Below, piece after piece: positions 9,052 through 17,130 of a stretch of DNA of 64,000 nucleotides. Numbering within the stretch: position 1 is the stretch's first letter; every line of letters starts with the position of its first letter. A program made the position numbers and the translations under genes. Source of the stretch: JAAZKA01 sp034926225 (GTDB lineage Bacteria > Bacillota > Clostridia > Oscillospirales > QAMX01); the NCBI GenBank assembly GCA_034926225.1, contig JAYFRF010000006.1, positions 45,921 to 109,920 of the forward strand, in the 5' to 3' direction. The notes beneath the pieces were generated by a model. It was given only the letters and a program-made list of their open reading frames with translations, did not search any database and had not been told where the DNA came from.

Positions 9052-10269
9052 ATGGAACTGATCACATGTACAAACGGCGTGCGGATCGCATGCGAGCGCG
9101 TCCCCGACGTTCGCTCGGCATCCTTGGGCATCTGGGTGGCAAACGGCAGCCGGTATGAAAGCGCCGCCGAGAACGGCATTTCGCATTTTATCGAGCATAT
9201 GCTCTTTAAGGGGACGGCGTCGCGCTCGGCGTCGGATATTGCCTCCGAGATGGATCGCCTGGGTGGGCAGTTTAACGCCTATACCTCCAAGGAGAACACC
9301 ACCTTCTACTTCCGCACGCTCGACGAGCAGCTCCTCCCCGCGATCGACGTGCTCGGGGACATGTTTTTTCACTCGCTGTTCCGGGACCGCGACATGACGC
9401 TGGAGCGCACCGTCGTCTACGAGGAAATCGACATGGTGGAGGACACGCCGGACGAGCTGGTGTCGGACAAGCTGGCGTCGCTCGCGTTTGAAGGCTCTCC
9501 TTTAGGCTGTCCGATCATCGGCACGCGGGAGACCCTGGCCCCCATGACGGGGAAAACGCTCCACGACTATATGGACACGCATTACGTGCCGGGGAACACG
9601 GTGGTATCGCTCGCGGGGAGCTTTGACGACGCGGTCGTGGAGAAGCTGCGGGCGATCTTCGAAGCCTTGCCCGCGCGGGAAGTGCCCGTTGCCGCGCCCG
9701 CGGTGTACCACACGGGAGAAAGCTTTACCGAGAAGAAAATTGAACAGAACCACCTGTGCTTAGGGTTTCCCGGGATCGCGTACGACGCGCCGGATCGGTT
9801 CGAGGGGCAGGTATTTTCAAACATCCTCGGCGGCGGCATGAGCTCGCGGCTTTTTCAGCGGGTACGCGAGGACGCGGGGCTGTGCTATTCGATCTACACC
9901 TTCCAGAGCGCGCATGCGGACGCGGGGCTTTTCGGCGTCTACACGGCGTTGTCGGCGGCGAGCATGGCGCGTGCGGAGGGCTTAATCCGCGACGTGATCG
10001 AGGAATTCGTGCAAAACGGCCCAACCGAGGAGGAGCTTGCGCGCACGAAGGGACAGATCAAGTCGAACCTTTTGATGGGGCTTGAGTCCACGATGAGCCG
10101 GATGAACCGCATGGGGCAGGCGCTGCTGTTTTTAAACCGCGCGCCCTCGCTTGAGGAAACGCTCGCGCGCTACGAAGCTGTGACGCCGGAGGCCGTAACG
10201 GCCTTTGCGCGCAAGGTATGCGACTATTCAAAGCTCTCGCGGGCGGTAGTCGGCAAAGCGAAAGCGTAA
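9052..10269 (+). CDS. M16 family zinc metallopeptidase (pitrilysin/MPP type)
   Basis: 405 residues, the usual length of single-unit bacterial M16B peptidases (B. subtilis MlpA/YmxG class). The inverted zinc motif HxxEH is present as HFIEH (His45, Glu48, His49), with the acidic EEIDMVEDTPDE region that supplies the third ligand about 75 residues later, and the C-terminal FSNILGGGMSSRLFQRVRE signature. M16B enzymes degrade short peptides in the cytoplasm. It lies just downstream of pnp, which is a conserved neighbourhood in Firmicutes. Confidence 0.93.
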   Translation: MELITCTNGVRIACERVPDVRSASLGIWVANGSRYESAAENGISHFIEHMLFKGTASRSASDIASEMDRLGGQFNAYTSKENTTFYFRTLDEQLLPAIDVLGDMFFHSLFRDRDMTLERTVVYEEIDMVEDTPDELVSDKLASLAFEGSPLGCPIIGTRETLAPMTGKTLHDYMDTHYVPGNTVVSLAGSFDDAVVEKLRAIFEALPAREVPVAAPAVYHTGESFTEKKIEQNHLCLGFPGIAYDAPDRFEGQVFSNILGGGMSSRLFQRVREDAGLCYSIYTFQSAHADAGLFGVYTALSAASMARAEGLIRDVIEEFVQNGPTEEELARTKGQIKSNLLMGLESTMSRMNRMGQALLFLNRAPSLEETLARYEAVTPEAVTAFARKVCDYSKLSRAVVGKAKA

Positions 10270-10333
10270 CCAAAAAGTTCTAAATGGGCGTCCTTAGCAC
10301 ATAGACTGTCCTTGAAGTGTTGGGGGAGGGTTT

Positions 10334-11047
10334 ATGATGTTGGGGACGCTGTTTGCCGCGTTTGTCGGCGTTTTCGGCGCGGTTTTGGGGTTTCTCGTAT
10401 CGTATCTGCTGCGGCCCCGGGCGCTTCGTTACGCGCTGCGGTTTGCGGCGGGTGTCATGCTGGGGGTCGCGGCGTTCGAACTGATGCCGGAGGCGTTTGA
10501 GCGCGGGGGGCTTTGGCGCGTGCTGGGCGGGGTGATGCTGGGGCAATGGTTCTGCCTTATCTTACAGCTGGTTTTCGAGCGGCGTACGGGGCAGCGCGGG
10601 TTCTACGCGGCGGCTCTGTGCGCCGCCGCCGGCATTGCTGCGCATAATCTGCCGGAGGGCCTCGCCATCGGCGCGGGGTGCGCAGCGTCGGTTGTCCTTG
10701 GCCAGAGGCTTGCGCTGACGATCCTTTTACACGACATTCCCGAGGGCGCGGGGGTCGCGCTTCCGCTGCGGCTTTCGGGTAAACGCGCAGGAACGGTCTT
10801 TTTATGGACGGTGGCGGCGGGGCTGCCGACGGCACTGGGGGCAATGCTCGCACAGCTGTTTGGGGCGACGCCGGGAGACGCGACGCTCAGCATCGCGCTT
10901 GCCTTTGCGGGCGGCGCGATGCTCTGGGTAACGTTCGGCGCGCTGCTGCCGGCGTCGGAGGGCGAGCCGTACGGCCTTTGGGACGCTGTTGCGTGTATCG
11001 GAGGGCTGCTCGCGGGATTCATCGCATCCGCGCCGACGGGGATTTGA
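10334..11047 (+). CDS. ZIP family divalent metal transporter
   Basis: 237 residues with eight predicted hydrophobic segments. The two ZIP signature helices are both present: HNLPEG and HDIPEG, whose His, Asn/Asp and Glu residues form the metal path. An upstream ELMPEAFE motif also matches ZupT/GufA-like ZIPs. These proteins move Zn2+ and related ions across the cytoplasmic membrane. The ATG at 10334 has GGGGGAGGG four bases before it; a second ATG follows at once, so the start may be three bases later. Confidence 0.9.
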   Translation: MMLGTLFAAFVGVFGAVLGFLVSYLLRPRALRYALRFAAGVMLGVAAFELMPEAFERGGLWRVLGGVMLGQWFCLILQLVFERRTGQRGFYAAALCAAAGIAAHNLPEGLAIGAGCAASVVLGQRLALTILLHDIPEGAGVALPLRLSGKRAGTVFLWTVAAGLPTALGAMLAQLFGATPGDATLSIALAFAGGAMLWVTFGALLPASEGEPYGLWDAVACIGGLLAGFIASAPTGI

Positions 11048-11050
11048 GCG

Positions 11051-11094
11051 GGTGCCGTCATTATTTTGCTTAAAATGCAAAATAATGACGGCAC
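11051..11094 (+). terminator. Terminator after the ZIP gene
   Basis: GTGCCGTCATTATTTTGC pairs perfectly with GCAAAATAATGACGGCAC over 18 bases around a 7-base loop. There is no long T-run behind it (TCCCCTTTAC), so it may act as a barrier or RNA-stability element. Confidence 0.65.
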
Positions 11095-11099
11095 TCCCC

Positions 11100-11128
11100 T
11101 TTACATTTTTAAAAAAATGGTTTATACT
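11100..11128 (+). promoter_or_regulatory. Promoter for ireB
   Basis: TTTACA at 11100-11105 and TATACT at 11123-11128 with a 17-bp spacer precede ireB. Confidence 0.55.
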
Positions 11129-11207
11129 AGACTTGGATAGATAGATTCATGAATTTATGAACAACTGCTCTTTTTGCGCAGTCACGGAAAGCGAGGGAAA
11201 ATACGCG

Positions 11208-11456
11208 ATGCTTGACAATACCATTAAATTTCGTCTGAATGCCGACCGGGAACAGGAAATGCGCGATATTTTACTGACCGTGTACCGTGCGCTTGTCGAA
11301 AAGGGTTACGATCCCGTCAATCAGATCGTCGGATACCTTTTAAGCGAGGATCCGACGTATATCACCAACCATAAAAACGCCCGTGCGCTGATCCGCATGA
11401 TCGACAGGGACGAGCTTTTACAGGAACTGGTCCGCAATTATTTGCAGGAAAAGTAA
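11208..11456 (+). CDS. ireB: IreB family regulatory phosphoprotein (DUF965)
   Basis: 82 residues when started at the internal ATG (MLDNTIKFRLNADREQEM), which matches the family length; an upstream in-frame ATG would add an unrelated 17-residue tail. Conserved features include YDPVNQIVGYLLSEDPTYIT and the IRMIDRDELLQELVRNYL helix. In Enterococcus IreB is phosphorylated by the kinase IreK and tunes cephalosporin tolerance. The kinase is not in this window. The aldo/keto reductase gene begins two bases after the stop. Confidence 0.9.
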   Translation: MLDNTIKFRLNADREQEMRDILLTVYRALVEKGYDPVNQIVGYLLSEDPTYITNHKNARALIRMIDRDELLQELVRNYLQEK

Positions 11457-11457
11457 T

Positions 11458-12411
11458 ATGAGCCTCGAAATGCGGCCTCTCGGGAAGACGGGGCTCTCTG
11501 TCTCCCGTATTTGCTTTGGCAGTCTGACCATGGCTCCCTTGCAGGGTAACTATGAGATCGACCGCGCCGCCGAGGTCATGTCCTATGCCTTCGCGCGCGG
11601 GATCAATTTCGTCGACTGCGCGCAGCTTTACCGCGTCTATCCCCAGGTTCGTGAAGCCCTAAAACGCAGCTCGGCAAAGGAAATCATCGTCGCATCCAAA
11701 GCCTACGCCTATACCCGCCGCATGGCGCTGGACGCCGTCGACGAAGCGCGGCACATGCTCGGACGCGACTGTATCGACATCTTCATGCTCCACGAACAGG
11801 AGAGCATCTTCACCGTCAAGGGCCACCGGGAGGCGCTTGAAGCGCTGTTCGACCTCAAAAGGCAGGGCGTCATCCGTGCCGTCGGGCTGTCCACCCATCA
11901 TGTCGCCGCCGTCGACGCAGCAACCGCCTTGGGTTTGGACGTCGTCTTCCCGCTGATCAACGTGGACGGCTGGGGCATCGTCGACGGTACCCGCGCGCAG
12001 ATGGAACGCGCGATCGCCCGCGCGGCGGCGTCGGGCATCGGTGTATATGCGATGAAGGTCTTCGGCGGCGGAAATCTGCATAATAAGCCGCGTGAGTGTT
12101 TGGAGTATATCCTAAACCTCCCGGGGCTTGCTTCCGTCGCCATCGGCATGCAAAGCGAGTCCGAGGTTGACGCGAACATCCACTTTTTTGAGACCGGCGC
12201 CTTCACTCCCGCCCAAGAGGCCGCTCTCCATGCCAAAAAGCGCCGGCTGCACATCGAAGAATGGTGCGTCGGCTGCGGCAAATGCGTCGAACGCTGTCCG
12301 AACGGCGCCGCGCATGTCGTTTGCGGGCATATGGTCCCCGATGACCGCAAATGTGTGCTCTGCGGCTACTGCGGCAGCGTGTGCGACCAATACGCGATTA
12401 AAATCATATAA
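11458..12411 (+). CDS. Aldo/keto reductase with C-terminal 2x[4Fe-4S] ferredoxin domain
   Basis: 317 residues. The first ~260 form an AKR barrel: the DCAQLY segment supplies the catalytic Asp and Tyr, VASKAYAY the Lys and FMLHEQES the His. The last 45 residues carry two ferredoxin motifs, CVGCGKCVERCP and CVLCGYCGSVC, for two [4Fe-4S] clusters. Such AKR-ferredoxin proteins are frequent in anaerobes and probably couple reduced ferredoxin to carbonyl reduction; the substrate is unknown. It is co-directional with ireB and probably co-transcribed. Confidence 0.9.
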   Translation: MSLEMRPLGKTGLSVSRICFGSLTMAPLQGNYEIDRAAEVMSYAFARGINFVDCAQLYRVYPQVREALKRSSAKEIIVASKAYAYTRRMALDAVDEARHMLGRDCIDIFMLHEQESIFTVKGHREALEALFDLKRQGVIRAVGLSTHHVAAVDAATALGLDVVFPLINVDGWGIVDGTRAQMERAIARAAASGIGVYAMKVFGGGNLHNKPRECLEYILNLPGLASVAIGMQSESEVDANIHFFETGAFTPAQEAALHAKKRRLHIEEWCVGCGKCVERCPNGAAHVVCGHMVPDDRKCVLCGYCGSVCDQYAIKII

Positions 12412-12482
12412 AAAGCGCTTATATCCCTTGTTCCCTACTCATTTTTACCAAAAATTGTCGGGAAATTTTAGTTAGTAAGCTC

Positions 12483-12511
12483 TTTACAAATAAAGAGTCT
12501 TATGTTATAAT
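12483..12511 (+). promoter_or_regulatory. Promoter upstream of the small-protein/NlpC unit
   Basis: TTTACA (12483-12488), 17-bp spacer, TATAAT (12506-12511). Confidence 0.6.
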
Positions 12512-12612
12512 AGTTACGAAGTGGTAACAAGCGGTAACATTTCGGCGGATTTGGTCAAATCCCGAGAGAAACAAGCCTGCGTGTGACGCTTCAATAAAAC
12601 GGAGGAAACGAC

Positions 12613-12921
12613 ATGGCACTTACCCCCAAAAAAGCCCCGGAGAATCTCGTATATCTCGACCGTCCGCTGCTGCGGCAGGAGGACGAACTGTATTACGGCG
12701 ATATGCGGGATCCGTATATTGTAATGCTGCGGATTCTTGAGACGAAGAAGCAGGGCGACTTCACGGTCGCGTCGCGTGTGGCGGTATCGCTTCTGAAGAC
12801 GGCGGCGGATACGGGTCCGCTGGAAAGAATCGTAAAGCACGGCGAGAAGCCCGGTCTGTATGATGCGCTGGACATCGGCGCGGTATGGCTGGAGCGTGCT
12901 TTGGCATCGGAGAAGGGATAA
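12613..12921 (+). CDS. Hypothetical small cytoplasmic protein
   Basis: 102 residues, no signal peptide, no cysteines, mixed charge. An AACGGAGG ribosome site lies upstream and a consensus promoter sits about 100 bases before it, so expression is likely. I do not recognise the family. It precedes a cell-wall hydrolase by 39 bases and may share its transcript, but nothing in the sequence links it to the wall. Confidence 0.6.
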   Translation: MALTPKKAPENLVYLDRPLLRQEDELYYGDMRDPYIVMLRILETKKQGDFTVASRVAVSLLKTAADTGPLERIVKHGEKPGLYDALDIGAVWLERALASEKG

Positions 12922-12960
12922 GTTATGTCGCTCCTTTGTGAGTAAAAGGAGTATGCACCA

Positions 12961-13986
12961 ATGGCAGAACCAAAATCGCACTGCATGTGGAAAGCGCTGC
13001 GCACCCTTGCGGTAAGCGTGGCTGCGGCGGCGGCGCTGGCCGTTTGTTCCTTTGCGCTCGAGGGTACCGTTGACGCTTCTGTTCTGAATGTTCGTTCCGG
13101 GACTTCCGTAAAGTCCGATATCGTGACAAAGATCGCGCGGGGCGACGCCGTAGAAATCGAAGGGCGTCTCGGAAACTGGTACCGGATTCAAGCAAACGGC
13201 AAATCGGGCTTCGTTTTTGTCGACTATATCGATTTTAGCGAGGACATCTATGTGGAGATCGGCTTCGGCGTCGTGGACGCGTCGAGCTCGTCGTCGACAG
13301 TGAACATCCGCACAGAGCCTTCCGCTGACAGTGAGCGTGTCACGCGTCTGCTGTCTGGCACGAAGGTACGTCTCCTCGGCTACACCGACGGCTGGTATTA
13401 CATCCGCTTTGCGGAGTACGTCGGTTACATATCGGCTGATTACGTGAAGGTCTACGGCGTGGTTTACGGCGCGTCGACGGAAAACGATCCGAACGCGCTC
13501 GACCCGGACATCACGGAGGATCTGCCGAATTCGGCAAACTTCGCGACGATTGAGGAAACGATCAACCCGGTGCTCGTCGTACAGGCGCTGGCGGCGTCCG
13601 CGACGACGTCGGAACGCACCAAGATCGTGGAGTATGCGATGAGCTTTATCGGCACCCGTTACGTATACGGCGGCGCGTCGCCGTCAACGGGCTTTGACTG
13701 CTCGGGATTTACGCAGTATGTATTCTCGAATTTCGGCTATTCGCTGAACCGTTCGTCCGCGGCGCAGATCAAGAACGGTATATCGATCTCGAAGGACGAG
13801 CTGCGTCCGGGCGATCTGGTGTTCTTCTCCCGCGCGGGTTATTCGGTGGGGCACGTCGGCATCTACGTCGGTGACGGCAACTTCATTCATGCGCCGTCGA
13901 CGGGCGACTACGTTAAGATCACGAGTCTTGACGAAGGGTATTACACTGCGCGGTATGTCGGCGCGCAGCGTGTCGTAAACGATTAA
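12961..13986 (+). CDS. Secreted SH3-domain NlpC/P60 peptidoglycan hydrolase
   Basis: 341 residues: signal peptide (hydrophobic residues 15-34), two bacterial SH3 domains (about 35-88 and 100-160; both with the V-L-N-V-R / V-N-I-R hallmark), a linker, and an NlpC/P60 domain (about 215-341). The catalytic triad is visible: Cys247 in DCSGF, His in GHVGIYVG and the following His in IHAPSTG. These enzymes cut D-gamma-Glu to diamino-acid bonds in wall peptides outside the cell. AAGGAG lies nine bases before the ATG. Confidence 0.94.
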   Translation: MAEPKSHCMWKALRTLAVSVAAAAALAVCSFALEGTVDASVLNVRSGTSVKSDIVTKIARGDAVEIEGRLGNWYRIQANGKSGFVFVDYIDFSEDIYVEIGFGVVDASSSSSTVNIRTEPSADSERVTRLLSGTKVRLLGYTDGWYYIRFAEYVGYISADYVKVYGVVYGASTENDPNALDPDITEDLPNSANFATIEETINPVLVVQALAASATTSERTKIVEYAMSFIGTRYVYGGASPSTGFDCSGFTQYVFSNFGYSLNRSSAAQIKNGISISKDELRPGDLVFFSRAGYSVGHVGIYVGDGNFIHAPSTGDYVKITSLDEGYYTARYVGAQRVVND

Positions 13987-13992
13987 GAAGCA

Positions 13993-14036
13993 GCATAAAA
14001 CCGCTTTCCCTTTGTATCAGGGGGAAGCGGTTTTTT
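13993..14036 (+). terminator. Terminator after the NlpC/P60 gene
   Basis: AAACCGCTTTCCC pairs with GGGGGAAGCGGTTT, followed by TTTTTTG. Confidence 0.85.
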
Positions 14037-14155
14037 TGTTTTTGCAAATTTTTGATGACTTTTAGCTATCGACAAACAGGGGGCGGCTGTGGTACAATAG
14101 AGAAGGCGTATTCTTTGGCGCCAATCGGATGATAAACGGATGATTTTAAGAATCT

Positions 14156-15091
14156 ATGAAACTGGATTTTATCAACAGACCGGAATACGGTGACTGCGAG
14201 CCGATTAGGCTCGTTTTAGACGATGTAGAGGGCATCCCGGCGGTGCTGACGCGGTATTCGACGAAAATCTTACCGCTGCGGCGGCACCGGCATGAGTATG
14301 TCCAAATTAACTATGTTCTGCGCGGCGGCGCGAGGCATGTGATCAACGGGCATGAGTTCGAGGTATCGAAGGGGGACATTTTCATTGTCCCCCCGTACGT
14401 GCCGCACAGCATCCTTCCGCTGCCGGACACGGCTGCGGCGGGCGAGGGCATCATCTGCGAATTTGAGTTCATGCCGGAGTTCATCAATTCGAACTTCACG
14501 GACTATGACGAAGCGCGGAGCTTTTTTGATTTTGCGTATATCGAGCCATTTTTAGTGACGGAAGCGCATGTACGGCCGTTTTTGAACCTGACGGGCACGC
14601 TGCAGCTGGAGGTAGAGGGCATTTTGGACGAGGCGTACGCCGAGTATATGGAGAAACGCGACGGGTACGGGCTGATCATCAAATCCCTCCTTTTAAAGCT
14701 GCTGGTTTTAGTCGGGCGGCGGTACACGGAGGCGATCCGCGCGGACGGCAGCATTTATGACCGGCACAGCCGGGCGATCCACGACGTAATGCGGTTTGCA
14801 GAGGATCACTATGCGGAGGAGATCGCGCTCTCCGACGCAGCGCGCATCGCGATGCTGTCACCGTCCTATTTCCGCAACATGTTCAAGGGCGTCACAGGCA
14901 AGACGTTTGTGGAGTATCTGATGCAAGTGCGGCTCGCACATGCCTGTGAGATGCTGACGAGAACAAACGTGGCGATAACGGACATTTGCGGTGAGGTCGG
15001 CTTCAACAGCGTGGCGCATTTCAACAAATCATTTAAGCGGACGATCGGCGAGACGCCGAGCGAATACCGCAGGAATCACGAGAATGCATAG
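14156..15091 (+). CDS. AraC family regulator with N-terminal cupin domain
   Basis: 311 residues: a cupin-like sensor (about 25-110, with RRHRHEYVQINYVLRG and IVPPYVPHS) and a C-terminal double helix-turn-helix (about 205-305, ending in the AraC signature VGFNSVAHFNKSFKRTIGETP). Such proteins bind a sugar or other small ligand and usually activate nearby genes. It starts 15 bases before the folate cyclohydrolase gene ends its leader, in the same direction, so it may be co-transcribed with the folate module; I see no direct reason for a regulatory link. Confidence 0.9.
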   Translation: MKLDFINRPEYGDCEPIRLVLDDVEGIPAVLTRYSTKILPLRRHRHEYVQINYVLRGGARHVINGHEFEVSKGDIFIVPPYVPHSILPLPDTAAAGEGIICEFEFMPEFINSNFTDYDEARSFFDFAYIEPFLVTEAHVRPFLNLTGTLQLEVEGILDEAYAEYMEKRDGYGLIIKSLLLKLLVLVGRRYTEAIRADGSIYDRHSRAIHDVMRFAEDHYAEEIALSDAARIAMLSPSYFRNMFKGVTGKTFVEYLMQVRLAHACEMLTRTNVAITDICGEVGFNSVAHFNKSFKRTIGETPSEYRRNHENA

Positions 15092-15105
15092 AAAGGACGA
15101 AGCTT

Positions 15106-15720
15106 ATGGAGATGGAGACCTTCCTTGAGACGCTGGCGTCGGGATCGCCGACCCCCGGCGGCGGCGGCGCTGCGGCGCTTTCTGGCGCGGTATCGGCGGC
15201 GCTTTCGTCGATGGTCGCGAATTTAACCTCCGGCAAGAAGAAGTATGCGGAGTTTCAGCCGGAAATCGACCGGATCATAACCGATACAGCGACGCTGCGG
15301 GCGGCGCTGTACGGCTTTATCGCGCGAGACGCGGCGGCATTCGCACCGCTGGCGCGCGCGTACGGGATCCCGAAGGACGCGCCGGGACGAGAGGAGATGC
15401 TGGAGGCTGCGCTGCACGAAGCGGCGGGGGTGCCTCTTGCACTGCTCGAGACGCTTTGCGAGCTGATACCGATCTGCGAGCGGCTGCTCGTGATCGGGTC
15501 GCGCCTAGCTCTCAGCGACGTAGGCTGCGCGTCAGCGGCGTGCCGGTGCGCGGCGGACAGCGCGGCGTTAAATGTATATATCAACACGAAGCTGATGCAC
15601 GACGCGGCATTTGCGGCGGCGCTGAACGCACGGACGGACGAGCTGACGGAACAAATCGACGCGGCGTGCGACAAGGTTTACGGCGCGGTGCGGATGCGGA
15701 TGCGGGGGGAGAAGGCATGA
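15106..15720 (+). CDS. Cyclodeaminase/cyclohydrolase family protein (FTCD-C / FchA type)
   Basis: 204 residues, the normal size for the all-helical FTCD C-terminal domain family, with its N-terminal signature TPGGGGAAALSGAVSAAL and the MVANLT segment. Members include methenyl-THF cyclohydrolase FchA of acetogens and formimino-THF cyclodeaminase. The neighbour is folD, overlapped by ATGA, so a methenyl-tetrahydrofolate cyclohydrolase role in one-carbon metabolism fits best. AAAGGACG lies ahead of the ATG. Confidence 0.87.
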   Translation: MEMETFLETLASGSPTPGGGGAAALSGAVSAALSSMVANLTSGKKKYAEFQPEIDRIITDTATLRAALYGFIARDAAAFAPLARAYGIPKDAPGREEMLEAALHEAAGVPLALLETLCELIPICERLLVIGSRLALSDVGCASAACRCAADSAALNVYINTKLMHDAAFAAALNARTDELTEQIDAACDKVYGAVRMRMRGEKA

Positions 15721-16556
15721 CGGAATTACGGGGTATGCCGGTCGTAAAGGCAATGGCAGAGAAGCTGAAGGCGGAGATCGCGGCGATGGCGTCACGTGGC
15801 ATTGTGCCGACACTTGCCATTTTACGCGTAGGCGAGCGCGGAGACGATCTGGCGTACGAACGCGGGGCGATCAAGCGGTTTACAGCGGCGGGAGCCGCTG
15901 TAAAGGTCATCGCGCTGCCCGAAACCTGCACGCAGGCGGAGCTGGAGGACGCGGTCAACGGGATCAACTCCGACGACGGCATTCATTCCGCGTTGATCTT
16001 CCGGCCGTTGCCGAAAACGCTGTCAGAGGACCGCGTCAAAGCGCTGCTCGACCCGCGCAAGGACGCCGACTGCATGACCCCAAACAGCGCCGCGGCGCTG
16101 TTTATGGGGAAATGCGACTTCCCGCCGTGTACGCCGCAGGCTGTGCTGGAGCTTTTGGACTTCTATAAAATCCCGCTTGCGGGCGCGAAGGTTACGTTAA
16201 TCGGGCGCAGCCTGGTCGTCGGCAAGCCGCTCGCGCTGCTCTTGATCGGTCGGAGCGCGACGGTCACGGTCTGTCACACGAAGACGCGCGAGCTTGCCGA
16301 GGAGTGCCGCAAGGCGGACATCCTCATCGCCGCGGCGGGTGCGGCGCGCATGGTGACGGCGGACTTTGTGCGCCCCGGGCAGGTCGTCGTAGACGTCGGG
16401 ATCAATGTCGCGGGCGATACCCTGTGTGGAGACGTGGATTATGACGCGGTCGCCCCTGTCGTGGACGCGCTCACGCCGGTGCCCGGCGGTGTCGGGACGA
16501 TCACGACGTCGGTACTTTTGGCAAACACGGTACGGGCGGCAAAATTGGCATCATAA
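15717..16556 (+). CDS. folD: Methylene-THF dehydrogenase (FolD family), cyclohydrolase Lys not seen
   Basis: 279 residues started at the ATG overlapping the upstream TGA. Typical FolD features: the N-terminal catalytic domain, the PLPKTLSEDRV substrate loop, the NAD(P)-binding IGRSLVVGKPLALLLIGRSATVT segment and the C-terminal TPVPGGVGTITTSVLLANT. FolD normally has the pair Tyr-x-x-x-Lys; here the Tyr is followed by E-R-G-A, so the Lys position is Ala (AYERGAIKRF, nearest Lys two residues later). That Lys is known to be needed for cyclohydrolase activity in human MTHFD1. Together with the coupled upstream cyclohydrolase, this suggests a mainly dehydrogenase enzyme. Confidence 0.92.
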   Translation: MTELRGMPVVKAMAEKLKAEIAAMASRGIVPTLAILRVGERGDDLAYERGAIKRFTAAGAAVKVIALPETCTQAELEDAVNGINSDDGIHSALIFRPLPKTLSEDRVKALLDPRKDADCMTPNSAAALFMGKCDFPPCTPQAVLELLDFYKIPLAGAKVTLIGRSLVVGKPLALLLIGRSATVTVCHTKTRELAEECRKADILIAAAGAARMVTADFVRPGQVVVDVGINVAGDTLCGDVDYDAVAPVVDALTPVPGGVGTITTSVLLANTVRAAKLAS

Positions 16557-16592
16557 GGCTTTGCCGTCAGCCGTCGTAAAACCTTCCCGCGC

Positions 16593-16680
16593 GGCCCATA
16601 AAAAAGCGTCCCCCCTATCGCGTCTTGGCATTCATCATGCCATGCGGCGGGGAGGGACACTTTGTTTTTATGATTGCTTT
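16593..16680. terminator. Shared terminator between convergent folD and gtrA
   Basis: AAAAAAGCGTCCCCCC on the left pairs with GGGGAGGGACACTTTGTTTTT on the right around an AT/GC loop. T-runs exist on both strands, so it can end both transcripts. Confidence 0.65.
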
Positions 16681-17114
16681 TTCTGTTTTCGGAAGACGAC
16701 CCACTTCGACAAAACGTAGTTTAAAACGAGAATCAAGACGCTGATGATCCCCTTCGAGATCATATATTGAATCCCGCAGATTTCATAAAGCAGGGAGAAC
16801 CCGCCGGCTTCCACGAGCATCGTAAGGCCGCGGGCGGCGAAGAAGGAAACGGCCTCTCGGAACAGGTCGGCCCGGGTACGGCAATGGGTGCGGAAGACGA
16901 CGAGTTTGTTGGCGACGTAGGCGAAAACGACGGCGCAGACGATGCTGAGGATGTTTGCGATATTGGCGTTGATGCCCGTGATATTGACGAAGAACCATAG
17001 GGAGCCGAAGCTGACGGCGGTGGTGAGGGCGCCGATGACGGCGTAGCGCAAGAGTTCCTGTATCTTGTCGGACAGTAAGATTGCCCGTAAACGCTGCCAG
17101 AGCTTTTGCATCAT
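16668..17114 (-). CDS. GtrA family membrane protein
   Basis: 148 residues with four hydrophobic helices (about 25-45, 52-70, 90-108 and 118-138) and the GtrA signature IQELLRYAVIGALTTAVSFG near the start. GtrA proteins are thought to flip or present undecaprenyl-phosphate-linked sugars. It lies immediately downstream of a GT2 glycosyltransferase with AAAAGGAGA as its ribosome site, forming the usual GtrA-GtrB pair for wall or teichoic polymer glycosylation. Confidence 0.9.
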   Translation of the reverse strand: MMQKLWQRLRAILLSDKIQELLRYAVIGALTTAVSFGSLWFFVNITGINANIANILSIVCAVVFAYVANKLVVFRTHCRTRADLFREAVSFFAARGLTMLVEAGGFSLLYEICGIQYMISKGIISVLILVLNYVLSKWVVFRKQKKQS

Positions 17115-17130
17115 CGTTCTCCTTTTTCCC

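Noticed and set aside
7149..9179. Very long open frame on the minus strand opposite pnp
   Set aside because: PNPase on the plus strand is full length and beyond doubt. The antisense frame arises from GC-rich codon bias and its product (His/Asp/Arg-rich) resembles no family.
15456..15716. N-terminal extension of FolD into the cyclohydrolase gene
   Set aside because: FolD homology begins at the ATG at 15717; the extra part is out-of-frame cyclohydrolase sequence.
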